Position numbers and translations under genes: made by a program
Shown here: in pieces, positions 1-6,541 of the stretch
How positions within the stretch are numbered: position 1 is the stretch's first letter
Layout: each line of letters opens with the position of its first letter
NCBI GenBank assembly: GCA_900542965.1
Contig: UQPY01000058.1
Location: 1 to 12,624, forward strand
Origin: an uncultured Collinsella sp.
Lineage (GTDB): Bacteria; Actinomycetota; Coriobacteriia; Coriobacteriales; Coriobacteriaceae
Direction: 5' to 3'
DNA length: 12,624 nt
The notes under the pieces: generated by a model
What the model saw: only the letters and a program-made list of their open reading frames with translations
Told to the model about the DNA's origin: nothing
Database searches by the model: none

Positions 1-49
1 ATCTACACTCGACTAGTCGTCGGCAGCGTCAGATGTGTATAAGAGACAG
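1..49 (+). other. Illumina Nextera i5 adapter (artefact)
   Basis: This is not genomic sequence. It reads as the end of the P5 segment (ATCTACAC, 1-8), an 8-base index TCGACTAG (9-16), the Nextera read-1 sequence TCGTCGGCAGCGTC (17-30) and the Tn5 mosaic end AGATGTGTATAAGAGACAG (31-49). The exact reverse complement closes the window at 12576-12624. Genomic sequence starts at 50. Reading frames through it yield artefact peptides such as MYKRQ and CLLYTSDAADD. Confidence 0.98.
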
Positions 50-121
50 GGGCGGGAGAGGGGTGGCTTGTGCGATGGGCGCGGCGTGGCTGCGCGTTTG
101 GCCGGCGGCGCCTGGGCGCAT
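50..121 (-). CDS. possible start of a truncated downstream gene
   Basis: On the minus strand an ATG at 121-119 lies 15 bases beyond the stop codon of the glycosyltransferase gene and opens 24 codons (beginning MRPGAAGQTR) before the adapter junction at 49/50. A GAGG lies directly against the ATG, which is closer than a normal ribosome binding site. The peptide is rich in Ala, Pro and Gly and is not recognisable. In many Actinobacteria a WecA-type gene is followed by atpI and atpB, so an ATP synthase operon could start here, but that is inference from gene order only. Chance reading in GC-rich DNA is equally possible. Confidence 0.2.
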
Positions 122-136
122 CCTCGGCAGCTTACC

Positions 137-1336
137 CTAGCGCCTGTGGTGGCGCTCCTCCTTGCGCTCTTCTGCCGCCTGCTCCTCCTGCTTAAAGGCG
201 GGGTCGTCGGGGGTGACGAGCTCGTCTTCGTGCGTGCGCTTGTTGTAATGGTGGCGCAGCACGGGCTCAAACAGATGTAGATGCTTGGCAAAGGCCGCCG
301 AGCCAATGGCGAGCACGGTAAAGATGAGCACGCGCATGGGGACCTCGACCTGGTTAATCGCGGCGGCGCCGGCCGAAAGCATGATGCACCAGGCATAGAT
401 GAGGAGCACTGCCTGCTTTTGGTTGTAGCCCTCTTGGATCAGGCGGTGGTGGATGTGGCCCTTGTCGGCCTGCCCGATGCTAATGTGGGCGCGCTTGCGG
501 CGCACGATGGCGCTAAACGTGTCGATGATGGGCACGCCGGCAACGATGAGCGGGATGATAAGCGAGGTGAGCGCGGCGGTGCGGCTCACGTTGAGCAACG
601 AGATGGAGCCCAGCGCAAAGCCCAGAAGCAGCGATCCCGAGTCGCCCAAGAAGATGCTTGCGGGATTGAAGTTGTAGCGCAAAAAGGCCAGGCAGGCGCC
701 AAAGAGCGCAATGGAGAGCGCGGCGGCGTCGATGCGGCCCGAGAGAACGGCCATCGAAAACATGGTGAACGAAGCGATGCCGCAGATGCCCGTGGCCAAG
801 CCGTCGAGGCCGTCGATGAGGTTAATGATGTTGGTGAATGCCACCAGATAGATCACGGTGATGGGGTAGGCGAGCCATCCGAGCATGATCTCGCCGGGGG
901 CAAACGGGTTGACGATGACGCCGATCCGCAGTCCGCCGATACAGGCGATGAGCGCGGCGAGGACCTGACCGGCCAGTTTTTGTTTGGGCTTGAGCTGGAA
1001 GACGTCGTCGATAGCGCCGGTCGCAAAGATGACGGTAAAGGAGAGCGCGAGCATGGGATAGCTAATGTGAAGGCGCGGGTGCGGCACCAGGACGGGCGGC
1101 CAGCCTAGGTGCCAGGTGCCTAGGATTTGCACAATGCAGGCAACGACCAGGCCCAAAAACACCGCCGTTCCGCCCAAACGCGGGATGGGCTTGGTGTTGA
1201 TGCGGCGCTTAGAAGGATAGTCGACGGCGTCGAGCTTAATTGCCAAGCGCTTGACCAGGGGCACCATGAGGAAGGTCGTGATAAAGGCCGCCGCTGCCAC
1301 GCATAGATACGGTATGTAGCTCGGGGATGAAGCCAT
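137..1336 (-). CDS. WecA/TagO-type undecaprenyl-phosphate sugar-1-phosphate transferase
   Basis: A 399-residue polytopic membrane protein of the MraY/WecA family (glycosyltransferase family 4). Family members move a sugar phosphate, usually GlcNAc-1-phosphate from UDP-GlcNAc, to undecaprenyl phosphate at the inner membrane face, starting teichoic acid or other wall glycopolymers. Visible motifs: RRINTKPIPRLGG after the first helix (44-56), the Mg-binding DD pair at 110-111, NIINLIDGLDGLA at 169-181, GDSGS at 231-235 and the WecA-type HIHHRL at 294-299. About ten hydrophobic segments precede a charged tail of roughly 45 residues. The frame is open to 1456, but the ATG at 1336-1334 gives the family's usual start just before the first membrane helix; the upstream residues are unlike the family. 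The ribosome binding site is weak. HIHH favours WecA/TagO over MraY; the actual sugar cannot be told from sequence. Confidence 0.93.
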   Translation of the reverse strand: MASSPSYIPYLCVAAAAFITTFLMVPLVKRLAIKLDAVDYPSKRRINTKPIPRLGGTAVFLGLVVACIVQILGTWHLGWPPVLVPHPRLHISYPMLALSFTVIFATGAIDDVFQLKPKQKLAGQVLAALIACIGGLRIGVIVNPFAPGEIMLGWLAYPITVIYLVAFTNIINLIDGLDGLATGICGIASFTMFSMAVLSGRIDAAALSIALFGACLAFLRYNFNPASIFLGDSGSLLLGFALGSISLLNVSRTAALTSLIIPLIVAGVPIIDTFSAIVRRKRAHISIGQADKGHIHHRLIQEGYNQKQAVLLIYAWCIMLSAGAAAINQVEVPMRVLIFTVLAIGSAAFAKHLHLFEPVLRHHYNKRTHEDELVTPDDPAFKQEEQAAEERKEERHHRR

Positions 1337-1527
1337 GAATCTAAAAACCGCCAAGCGTCGAAGGAAAAGGTCAAAGGTTGCTAAGCGCAAAAAGGCATAG
1401 CTGTCCCATGATACTCGACCGAGGGGGTGCGGAGGTTTGCACCGTCTGATTATCACGCGCTTACCAGATATTGGGATGTTGTCGATGGATTGTCGGGATA
1501 CCGGCGGGGATCCATATGGGCTGTAAT

Positions 1528-1554
1528 GGTGGTTTTCGGCAAATAAAAACCACC
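1528..1554. repeat. 9-bp inverted repeat (hairpin)
   Basis: GGTGGTTTT (1528-1536) pairs perfectly with AAAACCACC (1546-1554) around a 9-base loop. The arms are the reverse order of those in the terminator at 10083-10123, so the T-run is inside the stem and no T-tract follows on either strand. It is therefore not a standard terminator. It sits between the RNA candidate and the glycosyltransferase gene. Confidence 0.55.
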
Positions 1555-1565
1555 CCCCACGTTAC

Positions 1566-1750
1566 GAAAATGAACCCACCTAAAACAGGTGGGTGCCCTC
1601 ATCGACTGTTCCAGCGTCCTTAACAACGAAGGATACCTGTACTAGGTACGACTGTGTGGGCTCCCTAAATAAACGCGACGGTTCACCCAGTTGCTCCGCG
1701 GGGGGCGGAATACCTACATCATAAAGCGGCACTTTATCGATTCCAGTCTT
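1566..1750 (-). ncRNA. structured RNA candidate, possibly 6S RNA (SsrS)
   Basis: About 180 bases with no plausible protein gene but strongly nested pairing. Helices (plus coordinates): 1744-1748 with 1604-1608; 1711-1716 with 1643-1648; 1686-1691 with 1651-1660 (three bases bulged). Small hairpins sit in the internal loops: 1721-1726/1732-1737, 1695-1699/1705-1709 and 1617-1621/1629-1633. On the minus strand a TGTAAT -10 box (1759-1754) would start transcription near 1747, right where the outer helix opens; no good -35 box is seen. An 8-bp hairpin (1574-1581/1587-1594) followed by TCATTTTCG would end it. A closing stem, a large bubble with a hairpin on its 3' side and a long terminal stem at about 180-190 bases fit the known shape of 6S RNA. 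Strand and family are inferred; a cis-regulatory leader or another RNA class remains possible. Confidence 0.5.
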
Positions 1751-1860
1751 GACATTACAAAAATCGTGTCGGACGATTACGGCGCCTTGGGCTCGAGCCG
1801 TCTGTGCGGTTGGTCCCTTTACGTTTGAGCTGCTGAATCGTTGTTTTGGAGCATGTTTTT

Positions 1861-2799
1861 ATGCCGACGCCGTTGACCGAACTTTTTTCGCCCGCCTGCC
1901 ATTTGTGTCCGCGCCGTTGCGGTGCGGTGCGCGACGAGGGTGCGCACGGCGTATGCGGTGCCGATGACACGCTCAAGGTGGCCCGCGCGGCGCTTCATAT
2001 GTGGGAGGAGCCGCCTATCTCGGGCGAGGCCGGTTCGGGCACGATCTTCTTTAGCGGCTGCTCGCTCAAATGTATCTATTGCCAGAACCACGAGATCTCG
2101 ACGGGCAATTTTGGGCTTGAGATTTCGCCCGAGCGCCTGGTCGAGATTATGCTGGAGCTGCAGGACCAAGGTGCCAATAACATCAATCTGGTGACGGCTA
2201 CGCATTATGCTCACCTGCTGCCGGCCGCGATTGCCGCAGCTCGGGAGCGCGGACTGGTCATTCCAATCGTCTACAACACGAGCGGTTATGAGCGCGCGAG
2301 TGCCGTGGCGGCGCTCGGCGATTTGGTCGACGTGTGGCTTACCGACTTTAAGTATGCCAATGCGGCGCTTGCGCAGTCACTCTCTCATATTAAGGACTAC
2401 CCGCGCGTGGCTGTGTCGGGTCTGGCCCAGATGGCGCGCGAGATTGAGCGCCGCGGGGGAGAGCTGGTAGACGGGGACGGGCTCATGAAGCGCGGCATAA
2501 TCGTGCGTCATCTGGTGCTGCCGGGGCATGCGGACGATTCGTGCCGCGTGTTGGACCTGGTGTGGCAGACGGTGGGCGACGTGCCGATCTCGGTCATGAA
2601 CCAGTACACGCCCAATGCCCTCATGCGCGAACAAGGCGGCGACCTGGCGCGCGCCGTGACGCGCGAGGAGTACGAGCAGGTGCTCGACCATGCCGACGAC
2701 CTGGGCTTTACGACGATGTTTTGGCAAGAAGGCGGAGCGGTAGACGAGAGCTTCACCCCGGCGTTCGACACCACCGGCGTCCTCACCAGCGCAAAGTAG
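1861..2799 (+). CDS. PflX-type radical SAM protein (pyruvate formate-lyase activase-like)
   Basis: A 312-residue protein. The radical SAM cluster motif CxxxCxxC is at C67, C71 and C74 inside SGCSLKCIYCQN, directly after GSGTIFFSG. An N-terminal cysteine set, CHLCPRRC (C13, C16, C20) with C32 in GVCG, precedes RAALHMWEEPPISG. That layout is typical of the PflX group (COG1313), related to pyruvate formate-lyase activating enzymes but of unproven substrate. The N-terminal cysteines may bind an extra metal. The ATG at 1861 is chosen because GGAG lies nine bases upstream (1848-1851); an in-frame TTG at 1846 would overlap that site. No glycyl-radical enzyme or other partner is adjacent, so calling it PflA would be too specific. 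A TTGACA at 1749-1754 could be a -35 box, but the -10 is poor. Confidence 0.88.
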   Translation: MPTPLTELFSPACHLCPRRCGAVRDEGAHGVCGADDTLKVARAALHMWEEPPISGEAGSGTIFFSGCSLKCIYCQNHEISTGNFGLEISPERLVEIMLELQDQGANNINLVTATHYAHLLPAAIAAARERGLVIPIVYNTSGYERASAVAALGDLVDVWLTDFKYANAALAQSLSHIKDYPRVAVSGLAQMAREIERRGGELVDGDGLMKRGIIVRHLVLPGHADDSCRVLDLVWQTVGDVPISVMNQYTPNALMREQGGDLARAVTREEYEQVLDHADDLGFTTMFWQEGGAVDESFTPAFDTTGVLTSAK

Positions 2800-2808
2800 C
2801 ACATTCGC

Positions 2809-2845
2809 CGATGATTTTTCTGGGACGGGGATTAAAAAATCATCG
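2809..2845 (+). terminator. AT-rich stem-loop after the radical SAM gene
   Basis: CGATGATTTTT (2809-2819) pairs over 11 bases with AAAAATCATCG (2835-2845) around a 15-base loop. It begins ten bases after the stop codon of the radical SAM gene. There is no T-tract beyond the stem, so it could protect the transcript 3' end or act as a weak terminator rather than a strong intrinsic one. Confidence 0.4.
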
Positions 2846-2909
2846 AGAGGATCGCCTGCTCGAAAAGTTGTCAAAATAGCCACGCCCCAAAAAGACTGGT
2901 TATTGGGCG

Positions 2910-2937
2910 TTGACAGTTGGCGAGCCGTAGGTAAAAT
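2910..2937 (+). promoter_or_regulatory. promoter of the tRNA-Ala gene
   Basis: A perfect -35 box TTGACA (2910-2915), a 16-base spacer and a -10 box TAAAAT (2932-2937, five of six consensus bases). Transcription would start around 2944, just ahead of the tRNA 5' end at 2951. It is the clearest housekeeping promoter in the window. Confidence 0.8.
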
Positions 2938-2950
2938 ATCGACTTGTCCT

Positions 2951-3023
2951 GGGGACGTAGCTCAGTTGGGAGAGCGCTGCCGTCGCATGGCAGAGGCCGA
3001 GGGTTCGACTCCCTTCGTCTCCA
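2951..3023 (+). tRNA. tRNA-Ala (anticodon CGC)
   Basis: A complete 73-base cloverleaf: acceptor GGGGACG/CGTCTCC, D arm GCTC/GAGC, anticodon stem CTGCC/GGCAG with loop GTCGCAT, and T arm GAGGG/CCCTT with TTCGACT. The anticodon CGC reads GCG. The acceptor stem carries the G3:U70 wobble that marks alanine tRNAs, and the discriminator base is A73. The 3' CCA is not encoded (ACCC follows), so it must be added enzymatically. Confidence 0.97.
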
Positions 3024-3037
3024 CCCTTGGATTTGAT

Positions 3038-3069
3038 AAGCCGCTGACATTGTGTCGGCGGCTTTTTTT
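3038..3069 (+). terminator. intrinsic terminator after tRNA-Ala
   Basis: GCCGCTGACA (3040-3049) pairs with TGTCGGCGGC (3053-3062) with one T-G wobble and a three-base loop; AA/TT extends the stem. Seven Ts follow at 3063-3069. The next gene's ribosome binding site begins only about five bases later, so expression of that gene must rely on read-through or on an unseen promoter within or just before the tRNA. Confidence 0.9.
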
Positions 3070-3087
3070 AAAAGAAAGGGCTGTACC

Positions 3088-3546
3088 ATGGCCAAGCTTG
3101 AGTCCCAACCACTGTCTGCCGAGGAACGCGCCGAGTTGGAAGAGCTCCGCGCCGAGAAAGCTCGTCGCGAGGCCCAGGAAGAGGCACGCCGCGAGCGTGA
3201 GGAGCTGGCCGCCCTGCGTGCCGAGCGTGCGAAGGCCGAGGAGGCTGCTGCGAAGGGCGCAGCCGTACCGGCGCCTGCGCCCGCACCCAAGCCCGCCTCT
3301 GCGAAGCCTGCACCTGCCGCGCACAAACCTCAGCCTAAAAAGGCCGCTCGTCCCAAGTCCGTCGATCCCAAGCCGAGCCGCGACGAGATGAGCTTTGCCC
3401 AGCGCATGGTTACCTCCAAGGAGCCTACGGGCGAGAACGAGATCCCTGGCATGGCGCCGGCTCAAAAAATCATCATTGTCCTTGCCCTCATCGCGTTTGT
3501 CATCTTTATGGGCTACACGATCCTGACCAGCATGGGCCTGCTCTAG
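3088..3546 (+). CDS. small coiled-coil tail-anchored membrane protein, unknown function
   Basis: A 152-residue protein I do not recognise. Residues 10-55 are a highly charged Glu/Arg/Ala heptad-like stretch predicted to be a coiled coil. An Ala/Pro/Lys-rich flexible linker (about 60-100) follows, then a short conserved-looking segment (SFAQRMVTSKEPTGENEIPG), and one hydrophobic helix at the very C-terminus (roughly 129-150) with almost nothing after it. There is no signal peptide, so the bulk should be cytoplasmic and anchored by the tail. The ATG at 3088 has GAAAGGG (3074-3080) seven bases upstream; an open frame to 3052 would run back into the tRNA terminator. The gene sits between that terminator and the pncB homologue. 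A structural or envelope-linked role is possible but nothing in the sequence decides it. Confidence 0.82.
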   Translation: MAKLESQPLSAEERAELEELRAEKARREAQEEARREREELAALRAERAKAEEAAAKGAAVPAPAPAPKPASAKPAPAAHKPQPKKAARPKSVDPKPSRDEMSFAQRMVTSKEPTGENEIPGMAPAQKIIIVLALIAFVIFMGYTILTSMGLL

Positions 3547-3630
3547 CCGATTCGCGCCGGGTGCCATGCCCGAACACTCTGCCCTTCTCCAACCCTCAAC
3601 CTCTGCACAACGCATCCGAAAGGTCGCCCC

Positions 3631-5136
3631 ATGGCTTTGACCGATATCTCTCATCCCACCGACATTGCAATGCTCACCGATCTGTACGAGCTCACTATGG
3701 CCCAGGGCCTGTGGGAGAGCGGCAAGGCCAATGAGCAGGGTTGTTTTACCGCGTTTTACCGCGACCATCCCTTTGGCAGCGCCTATGCCGTCATGTGCGG
3801 CACCGCCGAGCTGCCCGAGCTGGTCGAGAACCTGCGCTTTACGCCCGAGGATATCGACTACCTCGCCTCACTCCAGGCCCCGGCCGGCGGCGCGATGTTC
3901 AAGCCTGCATTCCTCGACTACCTGCGCGATTTTCGTGCACATGTAAACATCGACGCCGTCCCCGAGGGCGAGCTCGTCTTTCCGCGCGAACCCATGGTTC
4001 GCGTCACCGGTCCCGCGCTGGAGTGCCAGCTGCTCGAAACGGCGCTGCTCAACATCGTCGGCTTCCAGACGCTTGTCGCCACCAAGACGGCGCGCGTGGT
4101 GCTGGCGGCGGACGGCCGTCCCGTTGCCGAGTTTGGCCTGCGCCGCGCCCAGGGTCCCGATGGCGGGCTGGCCGTCGCGCGCGCGAGCTACGTTGCCGGC
4201 TGCTCCTCTACGTCCAATGTGCTCGCCGGCCGCCGCTACGGTATTCCCGTCTTTGGCACGCATGCGCACAGCTGGGTCATGAGCTTCGACTCCGAGCTCG
4301 AGGCATTCCGGGCTTTTGCTAAGTCGAGTCCCAAGAACTGCACGCTGCTCATCGACACCTACGACGTACGCGAGGGTTGCGAGCATGCCATTACGGTTGC
4401 CAAGGAGATGGAGGCGGTGGGCGAGCGCCTGTCGGCTATTCGCATCGACTCCGGCGACCTCGCCAAGCTCTCCAAGTATGTTCGCGGCCGTTTTGATGCC
4501 GAGGGCCTGCCCTATGTGGGGATCTCGGTTTCTAACGATCTGGATGAGTACACGATTCAGTCGCTGCTCGACCAGGGCGCGCCCATCGACAGCTTTGGCG
4601 TGGGTACCAAGCTCGCGACCTGCTATGACCAGCCGGCGCTGGGTGGCGTGTACAAGCTTTCCGCCCGCCGTGCGAGCGAGGTAGATCCATGGACGCCGGT
4701 GGTCAAGCTCTCCGAGCAGCCCTACAAGCGCACGATCCCGGGTGTGCAACGCGTGCGCCGTTATTACGACGGCTTTGGCGGCCCGGTCTGCGACATGATC
4801 TACGACGAGGACCATCTGGCGGGGGAGGGCGCCGCGCGCGGCAATACCCTCGTGGCCGTGAATGATGCCGCCCTGGTGACCGACGTGTCCGAACTTGAGT
4901 ATCGCGAGCTGCTGGTGCCGATCGTGCGCGATGGCAGTGCGGTGGCTCCGCGTGAGAGCATCCAGGACGCGCGCGAGCGCTGTGCTTGGGCGCTCGATCA
5001 TCTGGACGCAGCTTTCAAGCGCTTCCTGTACCCGCAGACCTATGTGGTGGGCATGGAGCAGGGCCTGGCTCAGGTGCGCGACGAGCTCGTGCGCAAGAAC
5101 ATGGCCGCGGCCTCTGCCTTTCCCTGGGCTCACTAA
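3631..5136 (+). CDS. pncB: nicotinate phosphoribosyltransferase
   Basis: A 501-residue enzyme that joins nicotinate to phosphoribosyl pyrophosphate, giving nicotinate mononucleotide in NAD salvage (Preiss-Handler route), in the cytoplasm. The family signature is clear: the N-terminal TDLYELTMAQG (16-26), EFGLRRAQG (167-175), GTHAHSW (208-214) with the histidine whose phosphorylation drives the ATP-coupled reaction in the family, and RIDSGDL (271-277) for phosphate binding. The length matches the longer Gram-positive form. CGAAAGG (3617-3623) lies seven bases before the ATG. It is preceded by 84 bases without clear signals after the tail-anchored protein gene, so co-transcription is possible. 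A GC-rich stem-loop follows at 5144-5177. Nicotinamide phosphoribosyltransferase is a less likely alternative. Confidence 0.95.
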   Translation: MALTDISHPTDIAMLTDLYELTMAQGLWESGKANEQGCFTAFYRDHPFGSAYAVMCGTAELPELVENLRFTPEDIDYLASLQAPAGGAMFKPAFLDYLRDFRAHVNIDAVPEGELVFPREPMVRVTGPALECQLLETALLNIVGFQTLVATKTARVVLAADGRPVAEFGLRRAQGPDGGLAVARASYVAGCSSTSNVLAGRRYGIPVFGTHAHSWVMSFDSELEAFRAFAKSSPKNCTLLIDTYDVREGCEHAITVAKEMEAVGERLSAIRIDSGDLAKLSKYVRGRFDAEGLPYVGISVSNDLDEYTIQSLLDQGAPIDSFGVGTKLATCYDQPALGGVYKLSARRASEVDPWTPVVKLSEQPYKRTIPGVQRVRRYYDGFGGPVCDMIYDEDHLAGEGAARGNTLVAVNDAALVTDVSELEYRELLVPIVRDGSAVAPRESIQDARERCAWALDHLDAAFKRFLYPQTYVVGMEQGLAQVRDELVRKNMAAASAFPWAH

Positions 5137-5143
5137 TTCCTTG

Positions 5144-5177
5144 GGCGGTAGGGGCGAGTCACGCTCCCTTGGCCGCC
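5144..5177 (+). other. GC-rich stem-loop between pncB and proB
   Basis: GGCGG (5144-5148) pairs with CCGCC (5173-5177), and inside it GGGGCG (5151-5156) pairs with CGCTCC (5162-5167) with one G-T wobble around the loop AGTCA. No T-tract follows. It may be an inefficient terminator of pncB or part of the proB leader; the sequence does not decide. Confidence 0.35.
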
Positions 5178-5215
5178 AGCTCGGCCGTTCGCTGAACAGT
5201 TGATTGGTTTGACGT

Positions 5216-6343
5216 ATGACGACTTCTTATAAAACGATGGTGGTAAAGATCGGTTCGTCCACGGTGGTGGGTGCCGATGGCAAGGTCAACCGCGCCTTTA
5301 TCGGCGGGCTTGCCGATCAGGCCGCAGCGCTGCGCAAGCTCGGCTGGCGTCTGGTCGTGGTGAGCTCTGGCGCTATCGCCTGTGGCTATCCCGTGTTGGG
5401 CTTCGACCGCAAGCCGGTCGGCGACCTGCCGAGCCTGCAGGCCTGCGCCTCGGCCGGTCAGTGCATCATCTCGTCGGCCTACGATGAGGAGTTCCATGCG
5501 CGCGACCTGCTCACCTCGCTCGTGCTGCTCACGCGCCACGATACGGCCCGCCGTACGTCCTACCTGCACGCGCGCGACGCCCTGCTGCGCCTGGTTGAGC
5601 TGGGTGTGGTGCCGGTCGTCAACGAGAACGATACCGTCACCGTCGACGAGATCAAGTTTGGCGACAACGACACACTGGCGGCGCTTGTGAGCTGCCTGGT
5701 TTCTGCCGATCTGTGCGTGACGCTCTCGGACATCGATGGTCTCTATACTGCCAATCCGCATGAGGACCCCACGGCCGAGTTTGTTCCTGTCGTGCATAAG
5801 ATCGACGCCAAGATCATCGCCTCGGCGGGCGATTCTTCCACATCGGTGGGCACGGGCGGCATGATCACCAAGATCCGCGCGAGCCGCATTCTCATGACGG
5901 CGGGCATTCAGAGCGTGATTTGCTCGGGCGAGGAGCCCGATGCGCTCGTGCGTCTGGCCCGCGGCGAGAGCGTGGGTACGCTGTTCGATCCGCCGGCGGA
6001 GCGCCTGGACATTGCGCCGCGCAAGCTGTGGATTGCACTGGGCGACAAGGCGCACGGCTCGGTGGCGGTCGATGACGGCGCCGCGAAGGCGCTGGTCAGC
6101 CGCGGTTCGTCGCTGCTCGCGGTGGGTATTCGCGAGGTCGATGGCCAGTTTGCCGAGGGCGATGTGCTCGACGTGTGCGACCCGAGCGGCATGGTTGTCG
6201 CCCGTGGTATCGCCGAGGCCGATTCGGACGTGCTGGAGCTTGCCGCCGGCCGCCGCCAGGACCAGATTGCCAGCAACCGCCTGCTCGCAGACCTGGCCGA
6301 GAAGCCCGCGATCCATAGGGACAACTTGATAGTGTTCGCCTAA
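5216..6343 (+). CDS. proB: glutamate 5-kinase
   Basis: A 375-residue cytoplasmic enzyme that phosphorylates L-glutamate with ATP to gamma-glutamyl phosphate, the first and normally proline-inhibited step of proline synthesis. The N-terminal amino acid kinase domain (about 1-255) shows VVKIGSS (9-15), the SSGAIA loop, NENDTV, DIDGLYTANP and GTGGMITKI. A C-terminal PUA domain (about 275-355) carries AVGIREVDGQFAEGDVL. The length is the full two-domain form. The ATG at 5216 has no obvious ribosome binding site in front of it (TTGATTGGTTTGACGT), and an alternative ATG at 5237 (MVVKIG) has none either. The partner proA lies 1.7 kb downstream on the same strand, separated by an opposite-strand gene. 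A large palindrome follows 15 bases after the stop. Confidence 0.96.
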   Translation: MTTSYKTMVVKIGSSTVVGADGKVNRAFIGGLADQAAALRKLGWRLVVVSSGAIACGYPVLGFDRKPVGDLPSLQACASAGQCIISSAYDEEFHARDLLTSLVLLTRHDTARRTSYLHARDALLRLVELGVVPVVNENDTVTVDEIKFGDNDTLAALVSCLVSADLCVTLSDIDGLYTANPHEDPTAEFVPVVHKIDAKIIASAGDSSTSVGTGGMITKIRASRILMTAGIQSVICSGEEPDALVRLARGESVGTLFDPPAERLDIAPRKLWIALGDKAHGSVAVDDGAAKALVSRGSSLLAVGIREVDGQFAEGDVLDVCDPSGMVVARGIAEADSDVLELAAGRRQDQIASNRLLADLAEKPAIHRDNLIVFA

Positions 6344-6357
6344 CCAATTGACGCTGC

Positions 6358-6455
6358 AAACGCCCCTAAGCGGCAATCTGACGTTCAATCGTCGGGCATG
6401 ACCAAAAGGTCAATGCCCTCCTCTTTCACGTCACCTTGCTCGCTTAGGGGCGTTT
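6358..6455. repeat. 98-base nested palindrome between convergent genes
   Basis: AAACGCCCCTAAGCG (6358-6372) pairs perfectly over 15 bases with 6441-6455. Inside, GCAA (6373-6376) pairs with TTGC (6436-6439), TGACGT (6379-6384) with ACGTCA (6428-6433), and an apical hairpin joins GGGCATGACC (6394-6403) to GGTC/ATGCCC (6408-6411 and 6413-6418) with one bulged A and an AAAA loop. It lies between proB and the opposite-strand peptidase. Only TTTT follows on the plus strand and TTT on the minus, so it may be a bidirectional terminator, but its size and layering also fit a small non-autonomous palindromic element. Confidence 0.8.
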
Positions 6456-6491
6456 TCGCTTTCTGTCCTCTACCAGCGGCATTGTCGTTGC

Positions 6492-6526
6492 CGGCACTTG
6501 GGGACGTTCCTATTGTGCCGGCAGAC
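6492..6526. repeat. 9-bp inverted repeat (hairpin)
   Basis: TGCCGGCAC pairs with GTGCCGGCA across a 17-base loop that contains TTGGGGACGTTCC. No T-tract follows. It sits downstream of the peptidase stop codon on the minus strand and may belong to its 3' end. The GGCAC/GGGGAC wording recalls the loop of the hairpins at 9373 and 10083, though the resemblance is loose. Confidence 0.45.
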
Positions 6527-6541
6527 GGGAACACTCCTTTG

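Noticed and set aside
35..280. Plus-strand frame starting MYKRQ
   Set aside because: Its start lies in the adapter and the rest is antisense to the glycosyltransferase gene.
281..1108. 275-codon plus-strand frame
   Set aside because: Antisense to the clear WecA-type gene; low-complexity Asp/Gly/Arg composition and no family motif.
1337..1456. N-terminal extension of the glycosyltransferase by 40 residues
   Set aside because: The extra residues are unlike the family and the internal ATG fits the usual start before the first membrane helix.
1566..1750. T-box leader controlling a neighbouring gene
   Set aside because: No T-box sequence (GGGTGGNACCGCG type) is present and no aminoacyl-tRNA or amino acid gene lies directly downstream on that strand.
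2962..3768. 268-codon minus-strand frame
   Set aside because: It runs through the tRNA, the terminator and two plus-strand genes; it is a shadow of GC-rich coding.
3868..5133. 421-codon frame opposite the pncB homologue
   Set aside because: The plus strand encodes a full-length enzyme with all motifs; the antisense product is His/Arg/Ala-rich with no recognisable domain.
5159..6388. 409-codon frame opposite proB
   Set aside because: Same reason: a codon-bias shadow of a complete ProB.
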